From Streptomyces uncialis (GTDB lineage: Bacteria > Actinomycetota > Actinomycetes > Streptomycetales > Streptomycetaceae): a stretch of 64,000 nucleotides of DNA. Under the pieces are notes generated by a model. It saw nothing but the letters and a program-made list of their open reading frames with translations. It did no database searches and was not told where the DNA came from. Made by a program: the position numbers and the translations under genes. Shown here piece after piece: positions 1-8,342 of this stretch. The stretch lies in contig NZ_CP109583.1 of the NCBI RefSeq assembly GCF_036250755.1, forward strand, positions 806,001-870,000, in the 5' to 3' direction. Every line of letters starts with the position of its first letter. Within the stretch, counting starts at the first letter, position 1.

Positions 1-17
1 CGGCCATGGCCAGGCTC

Positions 18-1991
18 CTATCGGGGTTGGGGAATCCGGTGGTCGGGTGCCCAGTGGCCCGCGAGGTCCCGGTAGCGGGCGGAGCGGGCGAGGAGTTCGT
101 CCGGGGTGCCGTACTCGGTGGCCGCGCCGTCCATGAGCAGGACACGGTCGGCCCGCCGGGCGGACGCGAGACGGTGGGCGATGACGACGAGGGTCCGGGG
201 GCGGCGGGCGAGCGCGTCCTCCGCCCGCGCCTCGGCCGCCGGGTCGAGATGGCTGGTTGCCTCGTCCAGGACGAGCAGCGGGACGGTGGTGAGATGTGCG
301 CGCACCAGCGCCAGCAACTGCCGTTCGCCCTGGGACAGCCGGGCGGGGCCCACCGGTGCGTCGAGCCCGCCGACCCGCTCCGCGAGCCGGTCCGCGCCCA
401 GCTCGGCGAGGGCGTCGGTGATCTCCCGGTCGGTGGCGCCGGGACGCAGATAGCGCAGATTGTCGCGGAGCGTGGCGGTGAAGATGTACGCCTGCTGCGG
501 CAGCAGGGTGCGCAGGGCGGTGGGTTCCGGGCCGTCCGGGGACGCCGCGGGCCGTCCCAGCCAGCGCACCTCGCCCCGGGTCGGGGGCAGCACCCCGGCG
601 AGGAGGGCGGCGAGCGTGGACTTGCCGCTGCCGCTCGGGCCCACCACGGCGAGCCGTTCACCGGGACGCAGGCCCAGGTCGAGCCCGTCGACGACCGGCC
701 GGGCGGCGGGCCCGTACGCGAAGCTCACGGAGCGCAGTTCGGCGGTGAGCGGGGCTTCGGGCAGGGCGTGGCCGTGGCGGGGGTGCGCCGCGGGCGGGGA
801 CGGCAGGGAAAGCGGCCGGGTGAAGCGGTCGAGGACGACCACCAGTCGTCCTCCGGCGGTCCCGAGGACGGTCAGCAGCGCGTGCACGGCCGGTGCGAGC
901 GACTGGGTGAGATAGGTGAAGGCGCCCAGCAGCCCGCCGGTGGTGAGTCCGTGGTCGAGCAGCCAGGGCGCGGTGAGCAGCAGCAGGATCGGGGGCAGCG
1001 CCCCGCAGAGTCCGAGGGCGACGATCCGGGCGGCGGCCCAGCGGGCGAGACTGCGGGCGGCCCGTGTCTGGTCGTCGGTGAGCCGGGCGGCCCGTTCGCG
1101 CACCTGCGGGGAGCCGCCCGCCGCCGCGATGTCGGTGAGGGCGCCAGCCGTCGTACCGGTATGGGCGGCGAACGCCTCGTCGGCGTCGAGGTAGGCGCGC
1201 TGATGGACGGCCATGGGGGCGAGGGTGACGGCGAACAGGGCGATCCCGGCGAGGAGCGGGGGCAGCACCACGAGCAGCAGCCGGGGGGACAGTACGGCCA
1301 TCCCTGCCAGCGCGCCCACGGCGGTGAACACGAACGAGCGGAGGGACAGCACGAGTCCGCCCCATCCGTCGCGGGCGATCTCGCTCTGATGGGTCACCCG
1401 GGACACGGACCGGCTGTCGGCGGGGCCGCCGTCCAGGGCCTCCCCCAGCCCGCGGGTGACGGCACGTCGTACCAGGCCGTCCCGCAGGGGTTCGACCAGG
1501 TCGGCGAGGCCCGCGAAGACCCCCCGGGTGGCGAGCGCGGCGGGCAGCACCGCGAGAGCGGCGACGGCCAGCCACAGCAGTCCTACGGCCGGGGCGCCGT
1601 CAAGGAAGCCCCGGTCGAGGGCCTGGGCGACGGCGTATCCGCCGATGAGGGTCTGGCCGAACTCCAGCAGCGACCAGGCCGAAAGCCGGCCCATGGGTCC
1701 GGTGCGCGCGCGCAGGAACGGCCGGGCCTCACGGGTGACCCTGCGCAGGGAGCCTTTGGTGGCGGCGGTGGCGCTGACGGTGGCCGCGGTGGCGGGCCGC
1801 TCGGTGTCGGGGGCCGTGCCGGTGTCGGCGGGCCGCTCGGTACCGGGAGCCGTAGCCGCGTCGGGGGACGTGCCGGTGTCGGGAGCGTCGGCGGGCCGCT
1901 CGGTGCCGGGGGAGGTACCGGGAGCGGTGCCGCCCGAGGTATCAGGAGCGGTGGCGGAGGGGCTGCCGGAGGGCGTGCGGGGGGCGCTCAT
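18..1991 (-). CDS. amfA: AmfA-like ABC exporter (fused permease-ATPase), lanthipeptide operon
   Basis: Second half of the presumed exporter pair for the AmfS peptide. After a roughly 75-residue Ala/Pro/Thr-rich leader with repeated GTERPAD blocks come an ABC transmembrane domain and a C-terminal ATPase: Walker A GPSGSGKST, signature LSQGERQ, Walker B LLVLDEATSHLD with the catalytic Glu, and H-loop IAHR. The ATG at 1991 overlaps the TGA of amfB (ATGA), so the two are translationally coupled; a longer in-frame start at 2048 would lie inside amfB and is rejected. Last gene of the amfT-S-B-A operon; it ends 17 bp from the window edge. The amfA/amfB names follow the S. griseus order and are inferred. 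Confidence 0.88.
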   Translation of the reverse strand: MSAPRTPSGSPSATAPDTSGGTAPGTSPGTERPADAPDTGTSPDAATAPGTERPADTGTAPDTERPATAATVSATAATKGSLRRVTREARPFLRARTGPMGRLSAWSLLEFGQTLIGGYAVAQALDRGFLDGAPAVGLLWLAVAALAVLPAALATRGVFAGLADLVEPLRDGLVRRAVTRGLGEALDGGPADSRSVSRVTHQSEIARDGWGGLVLSLRSFVFTAVGALAGMAVLSPRLLLVVLPPLLAGIALFAVTLAPMAVHQRAYLDADEAFAAHTGTTAGALTDIAAAGGSPQVRERAARLTDDQTRAARSLARWAAARIVALGLCGALPPILLLLTAPWLLDHGLTTGGLLGAFTYLTQSLAPAVHALLTVLGTAGGRLVVVLDRFTRPLSLPSPPAAHPRHGHALPEAPLTAELRSVSFAYGPAARPVVDGLDLGLRPGERLAVVGPSGSGKSTLAALLAGVLPPTRGEVRWLGRPAASPDGPEPTALRTLLPQQAYIFTATLRDNLRYLRPGATDREITDALAELGADRLAERVGGLDAPVGPARLSQGERQLLALVRAHLTTVPLLVLDEATSHLDPAAEARAEDALARRPRTLVVIAHRLASARRADRVLLMDGAATEYGTPDELLARSARYRDLAGHWAPDHRIPQPR

Positions 1992-3760
1992 CGGGTGTCG
2001 TCCCCTGTTCCGGTCCGGAACACCGCCCGGTAGCCGGGGTCGGCCCACAGTTCGGTGTGCGGGGAGTGGGCGCGGACCCGGCCGCCGTCCAGCCAGATCA
2101 CGCTGTCGGCGTCGGCGGCCGTCGACACCCGGTGGGCGACCACGATCCGGGTGCGGTGGCCGGTGCCGTGGATGAGCGCCCGCTGGACGAGCCGTTCGGT
2201 GACGGTGTCGAGGCTGGACGTCGCGTCGTCGAGGACAAGGAGCCGCCCGGGGTGGGCGAACGCCCGTGCCAGACCCAGGCGTTGCCGTTCACCGCCGGAC
2301 AGCGGGGCCCGGTCGAGGGGGGTGCGGTAGCCGTCCGGGAGCAGGGCGATGAACTCGTCGGCCGCCGCGGCCCGCGCGGCGGCGCGGACGGCCGGTCCGT
2401 CGGGTGTGACGGCGCCGAAGGCGATGGTGTCGCCGACGGTCGCGCCGAGCAGGGCGGGGCGGGCGAACGCGAAGGTCACCTCGGTGCGCAGCAGCAGCGG
2501 GTCGACCCCGTCGAGGGGGACGCCGTCGAGGGTGACCGTCCCGGTGTCGGGGTCGAGGAGCCGTCCGGCGACCGCCGCGAGCAGGGACTTGCCGGAGCCG
2601 GAGGGTCCGACGACGGCGACCGTCGCGCCGCCGGGCACCGTGAGGTCGACCCCGGTCAGCAGGGGGCGGCCGTCGCGGACGACGCCGACGTCCCGCAGCC
2701 GGAGTTCGCCGGGGCCGTTCCCGGGCAGGACGCGGCCGTGGTGCGCGAGCGGGGGCAGCCCGCGCAGTTCGTCGAGACGGCGGTCGGCGGCCCGGCCCCG
2801 GGAGATGGCGCCGAGCGCGCCGGTCAGCGCGCCGAGGCCGACCGCGAGGACCGCGTACCGGGCGACGGCGAGCAGGTCACCGGTGGTGAGCGCGCCCTGG
2901 GACAGACGCAGTCCGCCGACCGCCAGGACCAGCAGGGTCAGCAGCGGCAGCAGCGCGGCGGCCCCGCCGACGGCCCGGCCCTGGACCTGCCAGGTGCGCC
3001 GTCCGTGGGTGGCGAGCCGGTCGAGGGGTTCGAGGGCGCGGGCCCGTTCACGGTCGGCGGTGGCGGCGGCCCGGACGGTGGCGATGCCGTCCAGCGCCTC
3101 GCTGAGCCGGGTCGCGATCGTGGACTGTTCGCGCTGGTAGTCGGCGGCGGCGGTGGCCGTGTCCCGGACCAGTGCGCGCAGCAGCAGGGCGAACAGCGGC
3201 AGTCCGGCCAGCAGCGCCAGCCCGGTCCAGGGGTCGATGAGGAACAGGCAGAGCGCTCCGCCGAGCGGGAGCAGGACGGTCCCGGCGGCGGTGGCGATGG
3301 TGACGGGGACGGCTCCGGCCTCACCGGCGTTGGCGGTGAGACGGGTGGTCAGGTCGCCGGGGCGGAAGCGGTCGGCGTGGTGCGGGGCGGCGTCCAGCAC
3401 CCGGTCGAGCACACCGCGGCGCAGGAAGGCGGTGTGCCGTGCGGTGGTGGTCCCGCCGATCACGGCGACGGCGCTGTCGAGCAGGATCTCGGCCGCGGTC
3501 AGGGCGGTGGCGAGCAGCAGTCCGGCCCAGGGGACGCGACGGGTGGCCAGCAGGGTGTCGAGGGCGGCGCCCAGTACGGCCGGCAGGGCGAGGGCCGCTC
3601 CGGCGGCGGCCACGGAGCACAGCGTGACGGCGGCGAGCGGCAGCCGTCCGGCCCGCGTCCGGTCCTCCCGGTGCGGCCCGGGCCCGGTCGCGGGGGGCCC
3701 GGCGGGGCCGGGGTGGTGCTGGTGGCGGGGGCCGCCCGTGGTGGGTGGGCTGGTGTTCAC
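1988..3760 (-). CDS. amfB: AmfB-like ABC exporter (fused permease-ATPase), lanthipeptide operon
   Basis: First of two half-transporters predicted to form a heterodimer exporting the modified AmfS peptide. It has an N-terminal transmembrane domain and a C-terminal ATPase: Walker A GPSGSGKSL (Leu where Thr is usual), signature LSGGERQRLG, Walker B LLVLDDATSSLD. The residue after Walker B is Asp instead of the catalytic Glu, whereas AmfA keeps Glu, so the dimer is probably asymmetric with one degenerate ATP site. The GTG at 3760 follows a GGAAGGA ribosome site; the longer ATG at 3790 has no such signal. It lies downstream of amfS, separated by a strong hairpin, and overlaps amfA by 4 bp. Confidence 0.87.
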   Translation of the reverse strand: MNTSPPTTGGPRHQHHPGPAGPPATGPGPHREDRTRAGRLPLAAVTLCSVAAAGAALALPAVLGAALDTLLATRRVPWAGLLLATALTAAEILLDSAVAVIGGTTTARHTAFLRRGVLDRVLDAAPHHADRFRPGDLTTRLTANAGEAGAVPVTIATAAGTVLLPLGGALCLFLIDPWTGLALLAGLPLFALLLRALVRDTATAAADYQREQSTIATRLSEALDGIATVRAAATADRERARALEPLDRLATHGRRTWQVQGRAVGGAAALLPLLTLLVLAVGGLRLSQGALTTGDLLAVARYAVLAVGLGALTGALGAISRGRAADRRLDELRGLPPLAHHGRVLPGNGPGELRLRDVGVVRDGRPLLTGVDLTVPGGATVAVVGPSGSGKSLLAAVAGRLLDPDTGTVTLDGVPLDGVDPLLLRTEVTFAFARPALLGATVGDTIAFGAVTPDGPAVRAAARAAAADEFIALLPDGYRTPLDRAPLSGGERQRLGLARAFAHPGRLLVLDDATSSLDTVTERLVQRALIHGTGHRTRIVVAHRVSTAADADSVIWLDGGRVRAHSPHTELWADPGYRAVFRTGTGDDTR

Positions 3761-3794
3761 GCCGGGGTCCTTCCGGGGAGCCGGTCGCACGCGA

Positions 3795-3825
3795 CCGGTC
3801 CCGGGCCACGAGGGCCCGGGACCGG
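3795..3825 (-). terminator. Hairpin between amfS and the exporter genes (likely attenuator)
   Basis: Perfect 13-bp stem CCGGTCCCGGGCC / GGCCCGGGACCGG with a 5-nt loop, in the gap between amfS and amfB and with no T-run. Partial termination here would leave amfS mRNA more abundant than exporter mRNA, as in many lanthipeptide operons. The stem is seen directly; its role is inferred. Confidence 0.7.
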
Positions 3826-3905
3826 GGAATCACAGCCGGGAGTGACGGGCGGGTGCGTCGGCCGGACCGGCGCAGCGGCTCATCGAGCGGACTCCCGGCG
3901 GATCA

Positions 3906-4034
3906 TCACGGGGTGCAGAGCAGCGCGCTCAGCGAGCTGTACTCACACACGATCAGGCTGACCTGGCTTCCCGTGGCGGTGTCGCCGAACTCCTCGGTGG
4001 GGGTGTCCAGGGCCTGAAGGTCGAGAAGAGCCAT
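3906..4034 (-). CDS. amfS: AmfS/SapB-type class III lanthipeptide precursor
   Basis: 42-residue precursor of a SapB-like surfactant morphogen. It has a leader beginning MALLDLQALDTPTEE, with the LLDLQ recognition-type motif of class III leaders, and a core carrying two Ser-xx-Ser-xxx-Cys units: Ser23/Ser26/Cys30 and Ser33/Ser36/Cys40. These are the ring-forming units of SapB and AmfS (lanthionine or labionin). From memory it closely resembles S. griseus AmfS, including the C-terminal LLCTP. The ATG at 4034 has an AAAGGA ribosome site about 7 nt upstream. It sits 29 bp after amfT, the modifying enzyme, and before the exporters. The product is expected to be secreted and to lower surface tension for aerial hyphae. 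Confidence 0.95.
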   Translation of the reverse strand: MALLDLQALDTPTEEFGDTATGSQVSLIVCEYSSLSALLCTP

Positions 4035-4063
4035 GATTGATCCTTTCTGGGGACGGATGGATC

Positions 4064-6721
4064 TCATTGGGTTTCGGCCCCTGGCTGGGGCCGGTCTGTG
4101 GGCCGCGTGAGCGGCGGGAGGAACGGCAGCGCGGCGGGTTCGTCGCCGAAGGCGCTGCCGAGGGCGAGCAGGCAACCGGCGGTGCCGGTGGCGAGGTCCA
4201 TGGAGCGGCGCAGCATCTGCTCGCCGGGGAACGCGAGGCCGCCCGCGTAGGGCACCGCGTGCAGGGCGAGCAGCCGGCTGTGCCGGAGGATCACCCGCTG
4301 CCGTTCGGCGGGGTCGCCGAAGGGGGTGCGGGCGAGGAGCAGGACCAGTCCGGCGGCTCCGCGGAACAGACCGGGCTGGATGTAGAAGGAGGAGCGCAGT
4401 CCGGGCTCGATCCGCAGCCGCGCGTCATGCATCCCGGGGTCGTGGCGGTGCGCCAGGTAGTCGTCGAGGACGAGGGCGAGGCCCGCGCTGCCGCCGCCGA
4501 GATAGGGCAGGGTGCGTTTGCCGTCGAGGACGAGCAGGGCGTCCTCGGGGCCGGTGCGGCAGCGTGCCAGGTCCTGGCGCAGCGCGGTGGCGGCGAGGTC
4601 GAGGTACGCGGGGTCGCCGGTGCTCTCGTGGCGGCGCAGGAACAGCAGCGCGAGGCCCGCGGCGCCGTGGAGGAGTCCCGTACGGCGGATCGGGGTGGTG
4701 GAGTGCAGGGCGCGTACGGCGAGTTCGGTGCAGCGGTCGGCTGCCTCGGCGAGTTCGGCGGCCTCGGCGCCGGTGGCGGCGCGGGCCAGGTCGCCCAGTG
4801 CCAGGGCGATGCCCGCGTGTCCGCTGTGCAGGTCGGCGGATCTGCCGTCGAGCGGCTGGCGGGCGATCAGTCGCGCGGTGGCGAGTGCCTCTTCGGTGCG
4901 GCCGAGGCGGTTCAGGGTCCAGGCGATGCCGGCGAGGCCGTCGTAGAAGCCGATCGGGGTGCCGGAGGCCGGGTCCTTGACGCGGTCGAGGAGCCATTCG
5001 AGGCTCTGGGGGCAGACCGGGGCGCCGGTCTGCTGGAGGGCGTACAGGACACCCGCGGCGCCATAGCCGAAGCTCTGGCCGCCGACCGGGGACGCGAACT
5101 GGGCGATGTCGCCCGGGAAGCACCGGTCGTCGCGTTCGGGGGTGCGGGAGGCGAGGATGGCCTGTGCGATCGAGTCGCGGCTGCGCGGCCAGTCGGCGGG
5201 TTCGGGGACGTCCCAGTCGTCGGTGACCGCGTCCCGGGGTCCGGCCGTGTCGGCGGCGGTGTTCCGGGCGGCGGGCCGGGGCCCGGTGACGGGTGCGCCG
5301 TCGGGGTTGCGCAGGATCTCGGCGAGGGCGGGCGCCAGTTCTTCCTCGGTGACGGGGAAGGTCCGGGTGATCTGGCGCACCAGATGGCGTGCCTTGACCC
5401 GGTCGATGGCGAACAGCATCGTCAGCGGGGTCAGCAGCGCGATCCGCAGACAGGCCAGCGCGTACCGGTCGATGTCGACGCCGCGCCGGTCGGCGGGGGC
5501 GACGAAGGACGGGTTGGCGACGATCTGCCGCTGCCGCTCGTCGGCCTGGGAAGCGGCCTCGAAGTCCAGCAGGACGACCCGTGAGTCGTCGTCGCTGACG
5601 ATGACGTTGGCCATGTGCAGATCGCTGATCACCAGGCCCCGGTCGTGCACGGCGTGCACCGCGTTCTCGACGAGGCCGTACATGTGCCGTGCCCACGCCG
5701 CGTGTTCGGCGAGTTCGGCTTCGGTGACCTCGGAGCGGGCCAGCGGATAGCGGCGGGCCAGTACGGTGCTGAGGGTGGTGCCCTCGATGTGTTCCAGCGC
5801 GAGGAAGCGGTGTCCGTCGATGTCGAAGGAGTCCAGCAGCGCGGGGACGCAAGGGAGCCCGGCGAGCTGTTCGAGTGCGGCGCGTTCCCGTTCGAGCCGG
5901 GCGACCGCGTCGGCGCCGTCGGCGGCGAGTCCGGCGTGCGGACGGCCTTCCTTGAGGACGACACGGTCACCGGACCGGTTGTCGCGGGCCAGGTAGACAC
6001 CGCCGCCGTTGGAGAAGTGCAGGGCGCCCTCGACCGTGTACGGCATGACGCCGGCGGAGGCGGAGCGGGCCGCGACATGGGGTTCCAGGAAGGCGGGCAC
6101 GGTGACCCAGGAGGGGACCCGGAAGGAGGGTCCGCGCAGATCGGGTACGAGGGTGCCCTCGGGGTCGGCCACGGCGGGTACGGTGCGGCCGTCCGTGTCG
6201 ATGCAGAATCTGCGGGCGAAGGCGCCGTAGCGCACGTACACGGGTCCGTCGCCGCAGCGCAGATCGCTCAGTACGTACGGTCCCGGCTCACCGGCGAGCA
6301 GCTCCGTCAGTTCCTCGACGATCGCGGGGAACTGCTCCTCGGAGTGCGGGTAGACGGTGATGAACTTGCCGCTTCCGGCGCGGTCCGCGTACTTGGCGTT
6401 GCGCAGATGCAGCAGCCGGGGCCCGGGGACGAACTTCATGGGCAGCCGGTGGGTGACACAGACGGCGAGGACCCGGCGCAGCACGCTCTCGGCGTTGTCG
6501 AGCCCGGCGGAGACATGGATCTTCCAGCCCTGGGCGGGCAGTCGGACCCCGGGCGGGGTGAAGGACAGCCAGTCCCCCCGCGACTCGGCTTCCCAGCCGT
6601 CCGGGGCGCCCTCCCGGGCGGGGCCGAACAGCTCGGGCCCGCCGGTCGACCCGCCGCCGCTGTGGGGGGCGTCGTAGAAGTCGGGGTCCGTCTGGCAGTA
6701 CGCGGCGTACTCGGGATTCAT
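4064..6721 (-). CDS. amfT: Class III lanthipeptide synthetase (RamC/AmfT, LanKC type)
   Basis: 885-residue trifunctional enzyme that phosphorylates Ser/Thr of AmfS, eliminates phosphate to dehydroalanine and cyclises with Cys. The N-terminal lyase region starts MNPEYAAYCQTDPDFYD. A central kinase-like domain shows VVLKEGRPHAG (ATP-binding Lys), SDLHMANVI (catalytic loop) and LLDFEAAS (metal-binding Asp). The C-terminal LanC-like cyclase keeps Gly-rich helices (DGLAGIAW, HSGHAGIAL, LLHGAAGLAL, GLFRGAAGL) but no evident Cys/His zinc ligands, as expected for class III. The ATG at 6721 has a GAGGAG ribosome site. First gene of the operon; its promoter should lie in the long gene-free region upstream. 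Confidence 0.95.
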   Translation of the reverse strand: MNPEYAAYCQTDPDFYDAPHSGGGSTGGPELFGPAREGAPDGWEAESRGDWLSFTPPGVRLPAQGWKIHVSAGLDNAESVLRRVLAVCVTHRLPMKFVPGPRLLHLRNAKYADRAGSGKFITVYPHSEEQFPAIVEELTELLAGEPGPYVLSDLRCGDGPVYVRYGAFARRFCIDTDGRTVPAVADPEGTLVPDLRGPSFRVPSWVTVPAFLEPHVAARSASAGVMPYTVEGALHFSNGGGVYLARDNRSGDRVVLKEGRPHAGLAADGADAVARLERERAALEQLAGLPCVPALLDSFDIDGHRFLALEHIEGTTLSTVLARRYPLARSEVTEAELAEHAAWARHMYGLVENAVHAVHDRGLVISDLHMANVIVSDDDSRVVLLDFEAASQADERQRQIVANPSFVAPADRRGVDIDRYALACLRIALLTPLTMLFAIDRVKARHLVRQITRTFPVTEEELAPALAEILRNPDGAPVTGPRPAARNTAADTAGPRDAVTDDWDVPEPADWPRSRDSIAQAILASRTPERDDRCFPGDIAQFASPVGGQSFGYGAAGVLYALQQTGAPVCPQSLEWLLDRVKDPASGTPIGFYDGLAGIAWTLNRLGRTEEALATARLIARQPLDGRSADLHSGHAGIALALGDLARAATGAEAAELAEAADRCTELAVRALHSTTPIRRTGLLHGAAGLALLFLRRHESTGDPAYLDLAATALRQDLARCRTGPEDALLVLDGKRTLPYLGGGSAGLALVLDDYLAHRHDPGMHDARLRIEPGLRSSFYIQPGLFRGAAGLVLLLARTPFGDPAERQRVILRHSRLLALHAVPYAGGLAFPGEQMLRRSMDLATGTAGCLLALGSAFGDEPAALPFLPPLTRPTDRPQPGAETQ

Positions 6722-7200
6722 ACTCGCTCCTCACAGGTTCCGAAGTTCCGGCTGGATGTTCCGACCGGCTGATGGGAGAAACGTTTCCACAGTGTTGCGG
6801 CGCGGCACAGTCGTCGTTGTCACCTCTCGCCGGCACGTCGCCGCCGTGCGAAGTGCACACGGTGGACGTGGACTTCACACCCTCCCGGTGTGCGTCATGA
6901 CCGGGGCCGGGTCGAGTGCCACCACCCGCCGACGAGGGCGACCGTGACGCGATCCGTCCAGGTCAGCACCTGTCCGCCGACCAGGCGCGGCCCGACGGCC
7001 CGACCTGGGTGCCGGGCGGAACGGTGAGAAGGCACAGGCGGGAAGGGCGGCGAACGCGCGTCCGGGATGACGACGTGCACAGGGCGTTCCGCATGTCCGG
7101 GTGAGGTTCCGCGTCATCTCCATGACGTTCCGCGTCTCCGTGACCCGGGGCGGGTGGCCGGGGTGGCCCGGGGTGGCCCGGGGGACGGGGTCACCGCCGG

Positions 7201-7305
7201 TGGCGGGTGGCGGGTGGCGGGTGGCGGGTGGCGGGTGGCGGGTGGCGGGTGGCGGGTGGCGGGTGGCGGGTGGCGGGTGGCGGGTGGCGGGTGGCGGGTG
7301 GCGGG
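7201..7305. repeat. 15-copy tandem heptamer TGGCGGG (G-quadruplex-capable)
   Basis: Fifteen perfect head-to-tail copies of TGGCGGG (105 bp). The plus strand carries a GGG run every 7 nt separated by 4-nt loops, which fits the pattern for G-quadruplex formation; the minus strand, the template for the plus direction, is C-rich. It begins about 480 bp upstream of the amfT start. Confidence 0.97.
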
Positions 7306-7393
7306 GAGAACGGCCCACCGAGGTCGCGGCGGAGGGCCTGCCGGGTCCGGGCGGCGACAAACCGGGTTCGCCGCCGACGCGGTCGCCGCCACG

Positions 7394-7450
7394 CGTCGGA
7401 CGTGGATCACGTCGGACGGGATCGCGTCGGGTGTGGATCGCGTCGGGCCA
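7394..7450. repeat. Imperfect 15-16-bp tandem repeat, about 3.6 copies
   Basis: Units starting CGTCGGACGTGGATCA, CGTCGGACGGGATCG and CGTCGGGTGTGGATCG, followed by a partial CGTCGGGCCA. It is separated from the heptamer array by about 90 bp and is non-coding as far as can be seen. Confidence 0.8.
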
Positions 7451-7585
7451 GGGCGCGGGAACCGCCCGCTCGGCCGACCCACGGGTACCGGCTCGGCCGA
7501 GCGGCCGTGGGAGGCCAACGCAGCCGGGCGGCCGTGCGAGCCCCGCGCTACCGTGCGGAGGCTCGACGCACCGCCTGACCTGGTG

Positions 7586-8188
7586 TCACGAGGCGTCCGC
7601 AGTGCCTCGGCGCTGCCTGTCGCGGTAGCGTCGGGCCTTCACGATGCTGCCGCAGGCACGCATGCTGCACCACCGGGCCGTGCGGCTGCGCGACCCGTCG
7701 TAGAACAGCCATCGGCACTCCGGGTTGTCGCACGACTTCAGCCGCGTCCATGTCCCCGTGAGCACGGCCTCGTGCACGGCGGCCGCGAGCCGTGCGACAA
7801 CACCCCCGGGGCCGTCCTCGCACGGCTCCAGCGAGGCGGCCGTCGCACCACTCCCCACGTCGAGGCGGACCGAGGCGGCGTGCCGTGCGGCGAGGCCGTT
7901 GAACGTGTCGACGGCCCCGTGGGGCGGCTGCTCGCCCAGGGTGTTGGCCGCGGCCATCGTCCGTAGCGCGTCGCGCAGGTTCCGCAGCACCGACAGGTCA
8001 GGTGCGGTCATCGACGGGCCCTTGTCCAGCATCCCCTCGGCGACCAGCCATTCGGTCGCGGCCGTCACGTCGGCCAGCGCGTCGCGGCCGTTGTAGATGT
8101 CGTCGGTGTCGACGAACCTGCGGACCGCTTCCAGCGCCCCGGGCGCCGCGTTGCTGGGGTCGTTGTGCATGTCGGAGCCGTTGTCCAC
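7586..8188 (-). CDS. CGNR zinc-finger transcriptional regulator (ABATE domain)
   Basis: 200-residue putative DNA-binding regulator. Residues about 20-140 match the helical ABATE stress-domain region. The C-terminus is the CGNR zinc finger: CDNPECRWLFYDGSRSRT, then RWCSMRACG followed by KARRYRDR. In this copy the family CGNR motif reads CGSI. The four finger cysteines are intact. A GTG at 8188 follows GAGGAGG by about 7 nt; an internal ATG at 8170 is less well placed. It is transcribed divergently from a DHA2 pump, with a 10-bp inverted repeat between them, so it probably controls that pump and possibly itself. The ligand is unknown. Confidence 0.85.
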   Translation of the reverse strand: MDNGSDMHNDPSNAAPGALEAVRRFVDTDDIYNGRDALADVTAATEWLVAEGMLDKGPSMTAPDLSVLRNLRDALRTMAAANTLGEQPPHGAVDTFNGLAARHAASVRLDVGSGATAASLEPCEDGPGGVVARLAAAVHEAVLTGTWTRLKSCDNPECRWLFYDGSRSRTARWCSMRACGSIVKARRYRDRQRRGTADAS

Positions 8189-8233
8189 GTCGAAGCCTCC
8201 TCGGTCGCGGGCCCCTCGTCGTCGCGTTCCGCT

Positions 8234-8261
8234 TGACGATGTCGACCCGCCCTCCTAGCGT
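8234..8261 (+). promoter_or_regulatory. Putative promoter of the DHA2 pump gene
   Basis: TTGACG (8234-8239) and TAGCGT (8256-8261) with a 16-nt spacer. The -10 box touches the inverted repeat that starts at 8259, which suits repression by the divergent CGNR regulator. Confidence 0.5.
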
Positions 8262-8289
8262 CACCATCGTAACCCGTTTGATGGTGACG
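8259..8289. promoter_or_regulatory. Inverted-repeat operator candidate, CGNR/MFS intergenic region
   Basis: Perfect 10-bp arms CGTCACCATC (8259-8268) and GATGGTGACG (8280-8289) around an 11-nt spacer. The arms are centred three helical turns apart between the two divergent genes and overlap the putative start point of the MFS gene. Confidence 0.7.
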
Positions 8290-8342
8290 ATCGAGAGGGC
8301 GCCGCGGGCACCGGCGGTGCGCGCGCGGAGGGAAGGTCTGCG

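Larger units (their letters stand above)
6722..7585. other. Gene-free region upstream of amfT
   Basis: About 860 bp with no convincing gene: every open frame here is short, Arg/Pro-rich or repeat-derived. It should hold the amfT promoter; the AT-richest part is near 6740-6800. It also contains two tandem-repeat blocks, listed separately, and the downstream edge of the CGNR regulator gene. Confidence 0.7.

Noticed and set aside
6..2033. Long plus-strand frame (675 codons) opposite amfA
   Set aside because: Gly/Gln/Arg-rich translation, no domain; it is the GC-driven antisense frame of the minus-strand ABC gene.
4037..5584. 515-codon plus-strand frame opposite amfT
   Set aside because: Shadow frame; amfT has the domains, the ribosome site and operon context.
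18..6721. Class I or II lanthipeptide cluster
   Set aside because: The synthetase has kinase plus lyase regions without LanB or LanM features, and the precursor has Ser-xx-Ser-xxx-Cys units, so class III fits.
7114..7518. Minus-strand frame with repeated PPPATRH units
   Set aside because: Arises only from translating the heptamer array; no start signal or flanking coding character.
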